From: Uranotaenia lowii
Taxonomy: Eukaryota > Arthropoda > Insecta > Diptera > Culicidae
DNA length: 64,000 bases
Assembly (NCBI RefSeq): GCF_029784155.1
Contig: NC_073693.1
Span: 231,127,621 to 231,191,620, forward strand
Direction: 5' to 3'
A program made the position numbers and the translations under genes. Positions within the stretch are counted from its first letter, which is position 1. Each line of letters begins with the position of its first letter. Below are positions 10,231 through 22,470 of the stretch, in pieces. The notes under the pieces were generated by a model. That model was not told where the DNA came from. It saw nothing but the letters and a program-made list of their open reading frames with translations, and made no database searches.

Positions 10231-12630
10231 GCTTATAGCTTATTGAGTTAAACTCGTTTATACCTTCACACATTCAAAACCAAATATCTTTCATCTTTTT
10301 AAACATGAGGTTATTGTACGGTAATTTTTTTTTGTGTTTTGTCTTATCCAGAATTTAACCTTTTCATTGAACTTAAATTCGATGAAGTTTAAAATGTAGT
10401 TTTAGGATTCCGGCGAAAAATTAGGAACTTTAATCATCTGGATGCAACTCAAATAATTTCTTAAATCGAAAGTAATTTACATCAATTGAAGAGCTTTAAG
10501 AACGTTTAACTGCACCAGAGTTTTTATGGAATGCTAAGAATAATTCGAGTTGGCTAGACTCGTGCTATATAAACGTTTCAAAATGCTACCAATTTTGAGA
10601 AAATTTCCAAAAAACAACACATTTGAACGATTTTATAATGGAATTGAATTTAAATTGGAGTTGTTTTCAAATGGAATGAACTGAATTTAATTGAATACTT
10701 TGAAATAGTTTTCTTGAATAAAGGCAGGAAGTTTTGAGAAAAAAGTGGGACGACGGAACATTTCACAAAAAAACTGGACATGTCCGGCTTTTGCGAGACG
10801 GGTTGCAACCAAGGGATTGAAATCGAGAGAGAATTCTTTTCATTTGGAATGGTAATGATCAAAATTCCACAACTGCTTCACAAATTGCAACAATTTGCAA
10901 AAATTAACACATTCTCGCTCCCTTTGAGCACTGGTTTCTCTTATTTTAACTCAAACCTTCCCATTTTCCCAAACAAATTGCCAGAAATGACCACAAATTC
11001 ATTCATTGGCTGTACAGTTTGTGTGATCATTGACGTATTTTATCCCTTCACTTCAGTCTCCCGGTTGCAACACTAAGTTAACACCGAATTAAAATACACA
11101 ATTTGAATTATATTCAACTAATATTCAATAAGAAACGCTGCCCTTAAGATATATGGTCGCTGGTTAACGTTCAATGTGTCAACTTGAATATCATTTAATA
11201 ATACTAATAGTGGCGCCAGAGAATTTTCAAAACATCTTAGATAAATGAGTTCTAGTTAAATTTCTTATTCAAGTATGCAGGAGGGTGTAAGAAACCTTAC
11301 ATTTTTATGGTAGGTTTATTAAAAAAAAGGTAAATAAATTGTTCTTTAGATAAAAACTTTGTAAACAAACATTGGTGGCTCCAGAGAGATTTTTTTAGGC
11401 ATAATTCAGTTTAAAGTAATCGTCTCCAAAATGTTATAAATGCATAATGAAATTGCTCAGCTTTTCAATTAAAAGCTAATTTTAAAGAATAGTTCAAAAA
11501 TTGTACTTCAGGATAACACTTGCTGAACTCATTAAATCGATTGAAATAGAAAAGTTCTCTTTCTCGGAGACGAACATACTGAGCAGTTTAACCAGTTTGT
11601 TCCCTTTTAATTTCCCTCTAAGTTTTTTTTAAACCATGATCATTCGTATAATTTTCGAAAAGTTTTTGAACAAACTCGAATTTGCCTGAAATTAGTCATT
11701 TTTCAACGTAAAGTTCTGACAACTTAATTAAACATTTTTAAATCGACAAATTGTCTAAATAAACTTGAATTGAATATGAAATCATAAACGCTCTCTAAAT
11801 TTGACCCAAAAAATTTTTTACACACCGCGTTTGAAAAAGTTTTATTCAGTTGTTTTTTTTTTAAGATTCGGGTTTTTGTACTTTTGTTCATAGATTTTCA
11901 TCTTATTTTTGCATTTATCTTGATTTACGGAATTATACATATGAAAATATCAAAAAAATTGTACAGTTGATCAGCAAGATGGGGAGAAGTGTTCCTAAAT
12001 GCGCATTTTGGGTAATATGCGCATACAGTCAATTGACGAAATGGCTGAGAGATCATCATATTTAATCAGTGCAATTTGAAGGTAATCCGCTTTTGACACA
12101 CAGCATGAGAATTTTTTTTACACAAAGACAAAAAAAAAAAAACATTTTGAACAGTTTTGTTAAAATCTAGTGAATTTAAATAATCGTGCATAAAGAATCT
12201 TTAAACAAAAATTTCAATGGTTTTTCTTTCTAATTCATCTGAAAATCTGAAGTCCAATAAAATCGATTCATGATTAAATGTTGGACTAAAAGGCAAATTA
12301 GAATGCCTATATCAGGTTGGTTAAATTCCGTATTATTTTTTTTTTTACTTTTTTAAATTGCAACATTAAATCTTAGCTCTAACAACAGTAAAAATAGAAG
12401 AGCTTAAAACTTATCTGATAAAAATATGACTAACTATGTTTTATGCAAAATAACAAGTGATGTTAAAAATTTCGCCCGAATTTCAGTCTTGACGTATGCT
12501 TGACATCAATTTCTACCATTTTTAAAGCGAACAGCTTATAGAACATTTTATAGTTTTAACATAATTTTGCACCTGATTTTTGCGTTTTCAAATGCTCATT
12601 TAAAAACCAGTCCGTTGTCCCTAAGTTTAG
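10231..12630. other. AT-rich non-coding, no gene recognised
   Basis: The two overlapping open frames around 10650-11076 lie on opposite strands and have no recognisable domain. The region has scattered low-complexity runs, and I saw no convincing repeat partner in the window. Confidence 0.5.
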
Positions 12631-12639
12631 CTGTCAGAT

Positions 12640-13500
12640 TGCCCGGTATGACTCGGATTTGTTGTTTATTGTATAAAAATCAACAGATTTGCACGGATAT
12701 TTGATTTAAAATTTAGGAATAGTCCGAACTAGTACGGTTGCCCGTTTTTCGTTGAATAAAGTCCGGATTACCGGATTTTTCCGCATTATTTGTAAATTTT
12801 AATAAAAAAAAGCGCAAATAGAGTTATTTTAATTTTACTTTTTTGCGTTCACAGCGATTTTTTTTTTCAAGCGAATATTTTCAAAATAATCATGAACGGT
12901 TTTCTGGAGGGCTAAAATAAGATATTTACTCTACTAACGTGTTTTGTTGAAAAAATATATTTAAATTTTTTTTCCTTGATTTTATTGAATAATTACGTGA
13001 CTTTGACCAAATTTGCTCGGATTTTGCCCGAATTTTTGTTGATTTTCGTCGAGAGTTGATAGTTAAGCGCTGATGTGGTCTAGTGGATAGGCTGGCGCGA
13101 GTCTGGTAACCCAGGCGCACTGGGTTCGATTCCCGGTATCGGCAAGAAAAACTTTTGGGTTCGAATCCCTTAAGCTGCCGACAGGTAAGATGTGTTTAGT
13201 TGTATAAATAACTAAATGCACTAAACATTTCAGAGGGAATGCACCTGGGGTTAATCTGAAGAGACTATTGCAAGCGGAGTGGATCGCCAACCATCGTAGG
13301 TCTCTGAAGCTTGGATGCCTTCCCTCGACGAACCATCGGCCGTGGAAGCCCTAGAAGCAATTCGAAGGCCAAGCCACACAGACATAGGCTGGACCTTGCT
13401 ACCGATGAGGGAACCATACATACATACATTTTCGTCAAGAGTTGATAGTTTTCAAACCATATGATCGGATTTTGCCAGATTTTCAGACAAAATTGAATAA
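12640..13500. mobile_element. CCGGG-motif MITE split by a SINE
   Basis: From about 12640 (TCAGATTGCCCGG) the sequence has the same repeated CCCGGA/CCGGATT phrases as the elements at 9734 and 16604. The right part resumes after the SINE at 13451 with a GATCGGATTTTGCCAGATTTT segment. Outer ends are decayed, so the borders are approximate. No coding capacity. Confidence 0.5.
13042..13450 (+). mobile_element. tRNA-derived SINE with 23-bp target-site duplication
   Basis: The SINE is 13065-13427 (363 bp). It starts with a tRNA-like head carrying an A box (TGGTCTAGTGG, 13076-13086) and a B box (GGTTCGATTCC, 13123-13133), the internal RNA polymerase III promoter. A second B-box-like site (GGTTCGAATCC, 13158-13168) follows 35 bp later. 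A body without coding capacity then leads to a short CATA-repeat tail. The 23-bp flanks at 13042-13064 and 13428-13450 differ at one base. Mobilisation would need a partner LINE. A second, minus-strand copy sits at 44006-44389. It may belong to a known mosquito SINE family, but I cannot assign which. Confidence 0.88.
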
Positions 13501-16315
13501 ATCTGGGAAAATTTGTCTAAGAACTTTAATTTGTACTCCCAAAGCGTCGCTGTACGATTTCATTCCAAGTCATAAATGTACCGGGAGCCGAATTAATAAG
13601 TTTTCTTCACTTTTGATGTTTGTAACTATCAAAGAGCTTTCAAATAAAAGTTCTTATATGGTATGGTAAAATGGGCAATACTTTGAACCACTTTATTTGG
13701 AGTTGCTTAGGTCATTTGATGCAACTGTCATAGATTTTTTTTATTTCCTGTATTCTGATCCTCAGAAGATTTTTGAGAGTCAAACAAATTTCGTACGATT
13801 TAGGGCAGCATGAACTGAAAAAAAAATTGAATTCCATGTTTGATTCTTCTGTTTGTTTCAAATGATTACTTAAAAAATCTTAGCGATCATTTTAAAGATT
13901 TGTTGAACTGGAGCTTCAAGATTTTTTTTTCTCAAAAGCAAACTTCTGAATTCACTTTAGACTCATGTTCTTGTACCTGTTGGAAATAAATTAGGTAAAG
14001 GCAGCTTGGCAGTGCAATCCGGGCACGAAAAAAGACAATCTTGGTTTAAAGAACCGAGTGAAGAAAATCCAGAATGGAAAAAAATGACAACTGTATGTAA
14101 ACATTTCGCTCGTTCTCACGCACACCTACGTGTAGAATAAATCAAAAATCGAAAGAAGTTTTTTTTTATTCGGACGATATCCCAAACCCAGAATCGAAAA
14201 ATACCCGCTTTAAGACACTCTTGAAACAAATTGATTATTTTGCCCTGCCTTGGTATGTCCATTTGATCCTATCTTCAAAAATCCGTTTTATTATCACCAA
14301 AGTATAACTAAACGCTTCACTGCTGAAAGCGTGTTTACTATATCTTTCAAGCCGTTTACTATCTTAACATATCGCGGACCAAATACGAGACACTACAAAT
14401 GTGTTACTCTAAGAAGAATAACTCAAATAAAAATTTAAAAATTTGGTCCAGCGAGTTTCAAGAATCAAAATGCTAAAATTCATCATTTCTCCGCGGTTCT
14501 AAATGTACAAATATTTTGGTGTTGTATAATTACAATGTTTTTCATTTTAAAGCTATCGAAAATAATTTCTCATAATTTATTCAAAGTAAACATTCTTTCT
14601 TGTGGAATATCTAAAAAAAATCTAGTAGAATAGCCATAAAGCTCGAATCGTTTGATAGAATTTACTGAGCAAAGATCTCCAAGCACGCTCAGAGTTACGT
14701 TTGGCTTCTTCTTGGAAAAATAGAACTGGCACATAAGAAAAAAAAAATGAAAGAAGGTAGCACGTTTTCGTTTGATCAGAGCTGCTTACACAATAGTCGG
14801 TACAGCATAAATGCAGAAGATTGCATCTTCACACAAATCGAGTACGAAAAAAAGAGCTCGTTGGCAAAACATTTTCTAGCAGCAACTCGCAACTACCTCC
14901 TACTTACTCAATGATTACCAACTAGTGTTTCGTTTTTTTTCTGCTCGCTCAACATTGCAAAGTTTGCTGCCAGTATCTATTAACACTCTTTGAAGAAGTT
15001 TTTTTTCCCAAACCCTACAGGGAATAATAACTCCTCACTTTGGACAGTTCGGACCGACAGGTGACCAACTAGCTGGCTTCCATTTAATACCTACTACATT
15101 TGCTCCGCGCCCCAGAGCTCCAGGAATCAGATGGGTTGGCCGCCCCTTTAACTTTTCGCAGCAAAGTTAGTTAGAGACTGGTTTTAGTGCAGTTTGGCGG
15201 GAAATGTGCACTCTTTCTCGGGCTGGGCCATCCGCCAAACCGAGAGAGATTTCGAAGGCGCACGGAGCCAGGTGGAAAAATAATAACATTACGTAAAATC
15301 AACTCCACCGGAGCATCCGGGCAGTACCAAGCCGAAACTGTCCTGGAGCGAAAAAAATGGATAAACTTTTCCATCTGGATTAGGGGAGCAAGCAAGGATT
15401 TTTTCCCTGCAAGGACTTATTCTCTGCTTCCAACAACCAGCACTGTCTGAAGTGGCGGATTGAGAGTTGAACTGACTGTTGCTTTCGGGAAGTGCTTCCA
15501 TATTGGATGAGCTTATTTATATTATGTTTGTGTAAAGTTTGCCGAGCATTGTTGAATATTTCAGTGAAATGTTTTGTGGTAAACCCTATAGGTTTCAAGT
15601 TTGTTTATTGTACCTGACTGTGTTGCTTTTCGCTTCTTGAAACGTACCTGGAAATAAAAGAGAGAGACAAAAAAACATTCATTATTAAGTTTATCGAATT
15701 TAAATAATGTTTTCACAATAGTTTAAGTTGACAGAGGTAACAACAATTTGGGAATATCGTTGATGTGACAACCTTGGGAACCTTGGGTGGCAAGAAGAAA
15801 TGTCGGAATACCGATCTTTGTGTATATTGGCAGGACTGAAGTCACTCAAAACTCGGAGCAAATAAACAGATGCGCTGTTTTTAAAGGACTTGACTAGTGG
15901 ACTTTTCACCGTATTTAGTATCATAAATTTCTTCAAACGATGGACGTAGTAGTTTGCGCTACGTGACACCGTTTCCGCTACCAAATCAAATACAAAAACT
16001 TTTCGACGCACGTGATGATGTAATCAGACTGACTATGTCCAGAGAGGAATTTAAAAAATAGTCTAACATATTGTGGAAAAAGTACGAAATATCTCGTTTT
16101 TTATCGCTTGCAGCTGTTATACTTCTCTAAGAAGCATAACTCCAATGATCTGAATACATTTTTTTTCAATTAAATTTAACACAACAACTCTAAAAATACT
16201 TATTTTGTAAGACAAGGTCCATTGGTTTTTGAGATATAAAATGCTGAATTTTGGTCTTTCTAGCCTTAGGTTTCTTCGCGGTCCTTATCTGTTAAGATGT
16301 TTTTTTTATTTATCA
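13501..16315. other. Non-coding region with a less AT-rich island
   Basis: About 14880-15500 is distinctly richer in G and C (for example around 15100-15330) with no repeat partner seen, and is a candidate host island. The overlapping open frames there (15171-15450) are on both strands and have no recognised domain. The remainder (13501-14880 and 15500-16315) is AT-rich with nothing recognisable. Confidence 0.45.
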
Positions 16316-16317
16316 TA

Positions 16318-18215
16318 GACTAGCTGATTTTACCCGGCCTTGCTCGGGTTCACATAAAATATAAATCGTAATGAGTCATTTGACTTTTTGAAATTTTGAA
16401 AGCTTTTTGTTCATCATTATAACAAATTGGACCATGTTTGGCCATGTGAGCTTTGTAAGTTTTGTTAGTCTTCTTCAAGTTTTAATTGGGATTATGAGCG
16501 GAGTTTATCGTTTTCATATTGTTGAATAACTAATAGTTTTTAAGGTTTGCTTATAGAAATTTGAAATAATTTCCCTTGAATGCTTATCCATTCTATCAAG
16601 AAAAGGTTGCCAGGTTGCCCGGATTTATCCGGATTTGCTAGGACATTTGAATCAAAATTTGAGGTAAGTCCGGTCTGGCCCGTTTTCCCGGGTGTTGTTG
16701 CAAAAAGCCCGGATTTTGCCCGAATTTATTCATAACAATTTAAAAACGTAACATAAACTGAGATTTTATAATTATTATAATTTTTCATTTTTACGTTTAA
16801 AAAGAAGTTTTAAATGGCAATTTTTAGAAATAATCATGACCCGTGTTTGGAAGCTTGATATACAATTTACAATCTACTGATGTGGTTTGTTGAAAAAAAT
16901 ATTGCAAGTATGATTTTCGTTATTTGTACTGAATAATTCCGCGTTTTTGACCAAGTTTGCCAAGATATTGCTAGGATATCGGTTTGAACATTTTGAATTC
17001 CAATGCTGGCTCGATTTGTCCGGTCCCGATACGGCAATTCTGGCAACCTCATTTTACACCCACCATTTCTCAGGAAGCTTGGAGTTACCTTTTTTTATCA
17101 AATGAAAACTTATTTTTATCTTTTCCATGGGTTTTCTAGTGAAAATCCCATGTATTAGGCTTGTAAATAAATGTTAACGACATCTTTTCAAGATCTTCTC
17201 GTAGAATGGAATACCTATTTAAGTTTTATTTTGTACTTAGAAATTTCTAAATAGATATCCGCTGAAACCTCTGCATGTTTACGATGTGCTTTTTAAGTTT
17301 TCTTATAATTGGATGTTAGAATTGAGCACATCGATGATCAATAATAACTTTAAAATTTGAAAATTTAAAAATGAAATTGAATTGCACGAAACTAAAAACT
17401 TCAGATTAAATTACTAAAAGTCTCGTGCGTTGGATTTGGTTTTAATTTTTTCCATAAAATGAACGTTTAATTGTCTAATTCCTATTGTAAATTAAATTCC
17501 TACACGGCAATCAAAGTGTTGAGATCGCAGCCTTGAACCCACAACCCTCAGTTTTATTAATTGTTTCCCTATGAGGAGTTCCTAAAATATGAAAATGGGT
17601 GGTTCCTAAAAGCTGGAACATTAGTTTTCAGTCCAAATAGTTATTGAAGTGAAGAAGTCAATTCATAATGAACATGAATTAATGTATCCATACTTTACAC
17701 ATTGCATATTCTAGTAGATTCTCAACCACTGTTCTTCTCAATATATTTCTAATATGCGAGTAGTTTTTTTATCCTAAACGAAAGCTCATTATTGCAATCA
17801 AATGCCTCGCAACGGTACCACGTGCTTTGAACAGTAGAAGAAAAAAACACCCGCCAAAATTTTTCCTTTCAAGTTTTTTATGCTCAGCAAGCTTTGATGT
17901 GCTTTCGAGTACACGTGAACTTTGGATGGTCGTTTCTAATACCTGGCCCATGGTGATGGTGAAAACAATCCCGCCAAAGGAAACGAAAATTAGTTGACAA
18001 ATGGGTGCCATGACTTTTGGTTCGTGGGAATAAAAACGTAAGTTGTATGGGAGGGTCCCTTTTCTGAGGTGGGAGGGGCTCAAAACTATTACCTCGACCT
18101 TTCTCATGTCCGTTTACATCACTGTACCAAATTTCAAGCTGATCGGTTAAGCGGTGTGGATTTGTATAAGGTGCATATATATATACAAACATATATAGCC
18201 CAACTCATCTTTATA
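16318..18215 (+). repeat. TAGCTGA-family interspersed repeat
   Basis: Begins ACTAGCTGATTTTACCCGGC and ends with a block typical of this family (TTTCAAGCTGATCGGTTAAG near 18134) followed by a TA-rich tail around 18170-18220. The same opening phrase recurs at 28154, 37743, 41162, 42446 and, on the minus strand, at about 55543. A CCGGG-motif MITE is nested at 16604-17054. Overlapping minus-strand frames at 17769-18192 look fortuitous. Mechanism of movement is unknown from the sequence. Confidence 0.55.
16604..17054. mobile_element. CCGGG-motif MITE nested in a TAGCTGA repeat
   Basis: Starts AGGTTGCCAGGTTGCCCGG and ends CGGCAATTCTGGCAACCTC, giving inverted GGTTGCCAG/CTGGCAACC ends like the elements at 9734 and 63341. 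Subterminal CCGGAT/CCCGG motifs are abundant at both ends. No clean 8-bp duplication can be read. No coding capacity. Confidence 0.6.
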
Positions 18216-18431
18216 TATTAGAAGAAGAGATATGATGTAACTAGTTAGGATTAAAGGCTGAAGCCTAGAATCTGATAATTATAAATAAATGTATGTTACA
18301 TTTCCGCAATAATAACGTCAATATCAGGGATCAGGATTCGTCAGAAGATTAAATATATTATCAATTTACCAAATATAAAATAACATTCAATAGGTAGACG
18401 AATAATAATCAACGTGTGTTTCAAATTAATT
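18216..18431. other. Short AT-rich spacer
   Basis: Nothing recognised. Its right end supplies the target sequence of the LINE insertion (ATGTGTAACGTGTT, 18432-18445). Confidence 0.5.
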
Positions 18432-18445
18432 ATGTGTAACGTGTT

Positions 18446-18840
18446 GTTGGCTAGTGAACGGTAGACAACTCGAGACCCCATACACCCAACCCTCAGGTAG
18501 TGGTCATATCACCTCTTGTCTGCAACTCCGATTCTCTACCTCCCTGTGGTGCTAGCTGGGGTGCGAGTAACCTTAGCGGAGATCGGGTATCCAACCCCGG
18601 TGGATGCTTTGGTTACATGCAGACTGAGTTAGGGGGCTTCGTACGCATCTGTTCTCCATGTCAGGGGCGGCGTGCGGAGTGCAACAGCGTCCTGGTGGTG
18701 TTCGGGACCCAAAACAGCAACATCACGACGGTCCTCCTGCGAGATAGTGGGGATAGCTGCGGGCCTTGCGAGCCCGTGACTACAAAAAACATTAGCAACG
18801 AACAACGAACAACAAATTTCGGATGGAAATCAGCAAAGAC
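18446..18840 (+). other. LINE 5' region
   Basis: Much less AT-rich than its surroundings, immediately after the left direct repeat and before the endonuclease. It contains a 120-residue open frame (18500-18862) with no recognised motif, not in frame with the endonuclease. Probably the untranslated leader, which in LINEs carries an internal promoter. I cannot point to a specific promoter element. Confidence 0.5.
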
Positions 18841-19620
18841 CCACGCGACGAAAAGGGACTAGCGATTGGAAACTTGGAACATGGAACTGCCGATCTCTAA
18901 ATTTTGTGGGCAGTACCCACGTGCTCTCCAACGAATTGAAGAGCCGCAAATTCGACATGGTAGCGCTGCAGGAGGTATGCTGGAAGGGCTCCACGGTACG
19001 AACGTACCCAGATGGTCGTGTCATCTACCAGAGCTGCGGCAACACACACGAGCTTGGAACAGCTTTTATAGTGATGGGAAAGATGCAAAAGCGCGTGATC
19101 GGGTGGTGGCCGATTAACTCACGAAGGTGCCGGTTGAGAATCAAAGGCCGGTTCTTCAACATCAGCATCATCAACGTGCACAGCCCTCACCTCGGAAGTA
19201 CCGGTGCCGACAAAGACGAATTTTACGCGCAGCTGGAGCGTGAATACGATCGTTGCTCAAAACATGATATCAAGATCGTCATCGGGGATTTTAATGCTCA
19301 GGTCTGCCAAGAGGAGGAATTTAAACCGACAATTGGAAGATTCAGTGCGCACCAGCTGACCAACGAAAACGGCCTCAGACTTATTGATTTCGCCGCCTAA
19401 AAACGAATAGCCGTACGTAGTATCTTTTTTCAGCACCGCCTCCCACACAAGTACACCTGGAGATCACCGTACTAAACACAATCACAGATCGACCACGTTT
19501 TGATTGACAGCCGGCACTTCTCGGACATCATCGACGTCAGATCCTGTCGAGGCGCCAACATCGAGTCAGACCACTATCTAGTGAGATGCGCCAAAAACTC
19601 TCCGTAGTGAACAACACACG
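18840..19620 (+). pseudogene. LINE AP endonuclease domain, broken
   Basis: The endonuclease would nick target DNA to prime reverse transcription. The frame through 18864-19400 shows WKLGTWNCRSLN, then LQEVCWKG with the catalytic Glu, and IVIGDFNAQV with the Asp/Asn pair. TAA at 19398 ends it. The same frame continues past further stops with a KYTWRSP segment, [14 protein letters not shown] and SDHYLV, the last being the conserved SDH catalytic motif. A TAA replacing one residue in the ...RSPYxTQSQIDH stretch shows decay. No credible ATG is in frame upstream, and the GTG-like beginning at 18906 is not a real start. The domain is nearly full length but has at least two stops. Confidence 0.85.
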
Positions 19621-19639
19621 AAACCGGCGCCCGCCTCGG

Positions 19640-21421
19640 TTAAATTTCGCATGACTGAAGCAACCTGAGGTCGCGGCAGACTACGCGCAATCGGTCGAAG
19701 CAGCGCTGCTGGCAGAGGGCGAGCTTGACGAAGCCCCTCTCGAGGACTGTTGGGATACCATCAAAACAGCCATCAACAGTGCTGCGGAGAACGTCATCGG
19801 TTATGTGGAGCTATCTCGACGGAACGACTGGTTCGACGAGGAGTGTAGGAGGGTGATGGACGAAGAGAATGCCGCGCGGGCGGCAGTAGTGCCAAGAGGC
19901 ACCCGTCGAAATGTGGAAAATCACCGACAGCGGAACTCATCAAAATGGGCCCGGACCGGTTGGCCGATTGCCTACACCGGATGATAATCCGGATCTGGGA
20001 CATAGAACAGCTACCGGAGGAGTGGAAGGAGGGAATAATATGCCCCATCTACAAGAAGGGTGACAAATTGGATTGTGAGAACTACCGAGCAATCACTGTC
20101 CTCAATGCCACCTACAAAGTGTTGTCTCGAATCCTACTCCATCGCCTAACGCCACAAGCAAACAGATTCGTGGGAAGTCATCGGGCCGGCTTCATGGAGG
20201 GACGGTCTACGACGGACCAGGTATTCACATCACGGCAAATCCTCCAAAATGCCGCGAACACCAAGTTCCTACGCACCATCTATTCATCGACTTCAAAGCC
20301 GCATACGACACGATCGACCGTAACGAGCTATGTAAAATCATGGACGAGAACGGCTTTTCCGGGAAGCTGATCAGACTGATCAAGGCGACGATGGATGGAA
20401 CGCAGTGCTGTGTGCGGATTTCGAGTGAATTGTCGAGTTCATTCGAATCGCGCAGGGGGCTTCGACAAGGTGATGATCTATCCTGCATGATGTTCAACGT
20501 GGCGCTAGGGTGTTATTCGACGAGCGGTGGGCGAAATGCGGGGCACGATTTTCATCAGATCCAGTCAACTTATCTGCTTTGCCGATGACATTGATATAAT
20601 CGGCAGATCATCTGCGGCGGTGGAAGACATCTACCGCAAACTGATACGCGAAGCAGGAAGGATTGGGGATGATGAATACGTCCAAGACGAAGTACATGCT
20701 GGCCGGCGGATCCAAGACCGACCGCACCCGCTTGTCCAGTAGTAACAAGGTCTTGATCGACGGCGACGAGCTGGAGATAGTCAAAGACTTTGTCTATCTC
20801 GGCTCACTGGTGACCGCAGACAATGACACCAGCCGTGAGATCCGGAGGCGAATTATCAGCGGAAGTCGTGCCTACTATGGACTCCACAAGCAACTGCGGT
20901 CGAGGAGACTTAGCCCTCGCACGAAGTGTAACCTGTATATGACGCTCATTAGACCGGTTGTTCTCTACGGGCACGAGACATGGATATTGCTCGAGGAGGA
21001 CCTGCGTACACTCGGAGTATTCGAGCGATGAGTGTTAAAAACCATCTTTGGCGGCGTAAAAGAGAACGGAGTGTGGAGGCGAAGGATGAACCACGAGCTC
21101 GCGCGACTCTACGGCGAACCCAGTATCCAGAAAATGGTGAAGGCTGGCCGGATACGCTGGGCGGGACATGTTGCGAGAATGCCGGACGACTGTCCTGCAA
21201 AACAGGTGTTCGCTACGAATCCGGTAGGAACAAGACGAGCGGGGGCGCAACGAGCGAGGGGGTTAGACCAAGTGGAGCGTGATCTGGCGAACGTGGGGTG
21301 CCCAAGAAATTGGAGAACGGTTGCCATGGACCGAGTGAATTATAGGAATTATGTTCGTCAAGTTATGTCCGGAGACAGTATACTACACCCAAAATTCAGC
21401 CTCTGTGCCAATGGCGTGTAG
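19640..21421 (+). pseudogene. LINE reverse transcriptase and C-terminal domain, broken
   Basis: A linker ending WFDEECRRVMDEENAARAA (about 19830-19880) runs into the RT at AELIKMGPDRLADCL with an evident internal deletion near 19910. RT blocks in order: WKEGIICPIYKKGDK (near 20020), NYRAITVLNATYKVLSR, GFMEGRSTTDQVF, then after a frameshift near 20275 LFIDFKAAYDTIDR (motif A), LRQGDDLSCMMFN, and FADDIDIIGRS (FADD catalytic box, near 20577) after another shift. Then TSKTKYMLAGG, VKDFVYLGS, and, past a TGA at 21029, RIRWAGHVARMP and a C-terminal NWRTVAMDR. At least three frame changes plus one stop mean no active polymerase. Confidence 0.88.
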
Positions 21422-21424
21422 TCA

Positions 21425-22365
21425 ATTTCATAGCATCATTGGTATAAGAAGATAACACGACGGGCACTGATTTGATTTGCGCCCACCGGCATTAATCTCC
21501 CAGCGCAACCGAATTGCGTATGTCTGAATGAAACAAAATAAAAACGTTTTTACGTCCCTCCCCATCGCATCACAAGCCGAAGAAGGATGGAAATAAATAC
21601 CGGCCAACACCAGGCAGCCACCGAACCGAGCACTGTGCGTGTGAATGTAGCAAAAGCAACAACAAAAACATCCTTCTAATTCAATCCACCGGCAAACACG
21701 GCTAAGCTGTGCGTGTGTATGTAGCAAAAGCAACAATAAAAACATTCCTTCAATTCACCGGCAAACAACACCGGCCAAGCTGCCCGGCTTTAGCAGCTGT
21801 GTATATGTAGCGTGTGTATGTAATAGCAGGCAGTAAGCAAAGCACAGTTCTCATTCAATGGGTTTCCCGTTCCTTCACTCCCGTTCCCTTTCCCGTTTCC
21901 ATCTTAAGACAAAGGAATGCATTGAAAGGAGGCCAAACGCCGGGAAGCCGCCGTTGTACGTTTTTTTTTGTATTGATCGGTAACATAAAGCCTATGACAG
22001 ATATACCTCGTTCTGCATGAAGTTCGAATAGTACACTGGTTAGAATGCCGGACTGGCAAGACGATAAAATTGGTGATTTGAGTTCGATTCTTACTACAGC
22101 GCTGTGGTTTTAATTTTTATTTTCTTGTTTCTGGGATGAATTATCCAATAGGAAGGAAATCCCATAAAGTGTTTTTCTTGTTTCGCTTGAATGTAGTGGT
22201 CATCATTTTGGTTGGGAGCCGAGTCCTTATGCCAGTTACGGTTTTTCAAACATACCGTCTTCGGCACAGTGCACATTTCAGCGCATTATCGGCACAGAGA
22301 TTTGCTAAATAGGCATTGGATTTTTGCAACCTCTTCTATGGGTGTATGTAAATAAAAAATAAATA
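21425..22365 (+). repeat. Family S tail attached to the LINE
   Basis: Homologous in order to 5985-6748 plus 8509-8575. Between about 22030 and 22095 there is a tRNA-like block: an A-box-like TGGTTAGAATG (22038-22048) and a B-box match GTTCGATTC (22081-22089). The end is A-rich (22348-22365) and abuts the right-hand direct repeat. The minus-strand frame 21428-21745 has a counterpart in the other copy but is rich in low-complexity Cys/Leu and looks non-coding. It could be a genuine LINE 3' untranslated region or a separate SINE-like element copied together with the LINE. Confidence 0.6.
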
Positions 22366-22470
22366 ATGTGTAACGTGTTCTAATCAGCGAGACTGTGAGA
22401 ACGCGCTCCATTTGCATAAGCAAGAGCTACTCCATTAATGAGAAGGACGAAGATCTCACCCATGTGGGTT

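Larger units (their letters stand above)
18432..22379 (+). mobile_element. LINE plus family S tail, bounded by a 14-bp direct repeat
   Basis: The identical 14-mer ATGTGTAACGTGTT lies at 18432-18445 and 22366-22379. Between them are a GC-richer 5' untranslated part (18446-18840), an AP-type endonuclease, a reverse transcriptase with C-terminal domain ending near 21421, and then about 940 bp of family S sequence ending in an A-rich tail (TGTAAATAAAAAATAAATA). The repeat therefore behaves like a target duplication for the whole composite. The domain order and the C-terminal WAGHVARMP segment are typical of RTE-like single-polyprotein LINEs. Clade assignment is by motif only. Confidence 0.8.

Noticed and set aside
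13065..13140. Possible functional tRNA gene
   Set aside because: A and B boxes are present, but the sequence continues into a SINE body with tail and target duplications, and a second copy shares the whole head.
16867..17052. Short minus-strand frame shared in style with 12926-13120
   Set aside because: Both frames fall inside CCGGG-motif MITEs and reflect shared repeat DNA, not a protein family.
18500..18862. ORF1 (Gag-like) protein of the LINE
   Set aside because: Open for 120 residues but without zinc knuckles or RRM-like motifs and out of frame with the endonuclease. More likely leader sequence.
21428..21745. Minus-strand protein conserved between the two family S copies (5938-6246 and 21428-21745)
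   Set aside because: Similarity follows from DNA homology of the repeat. The frames are low-complexity, start at different points and have no domain.
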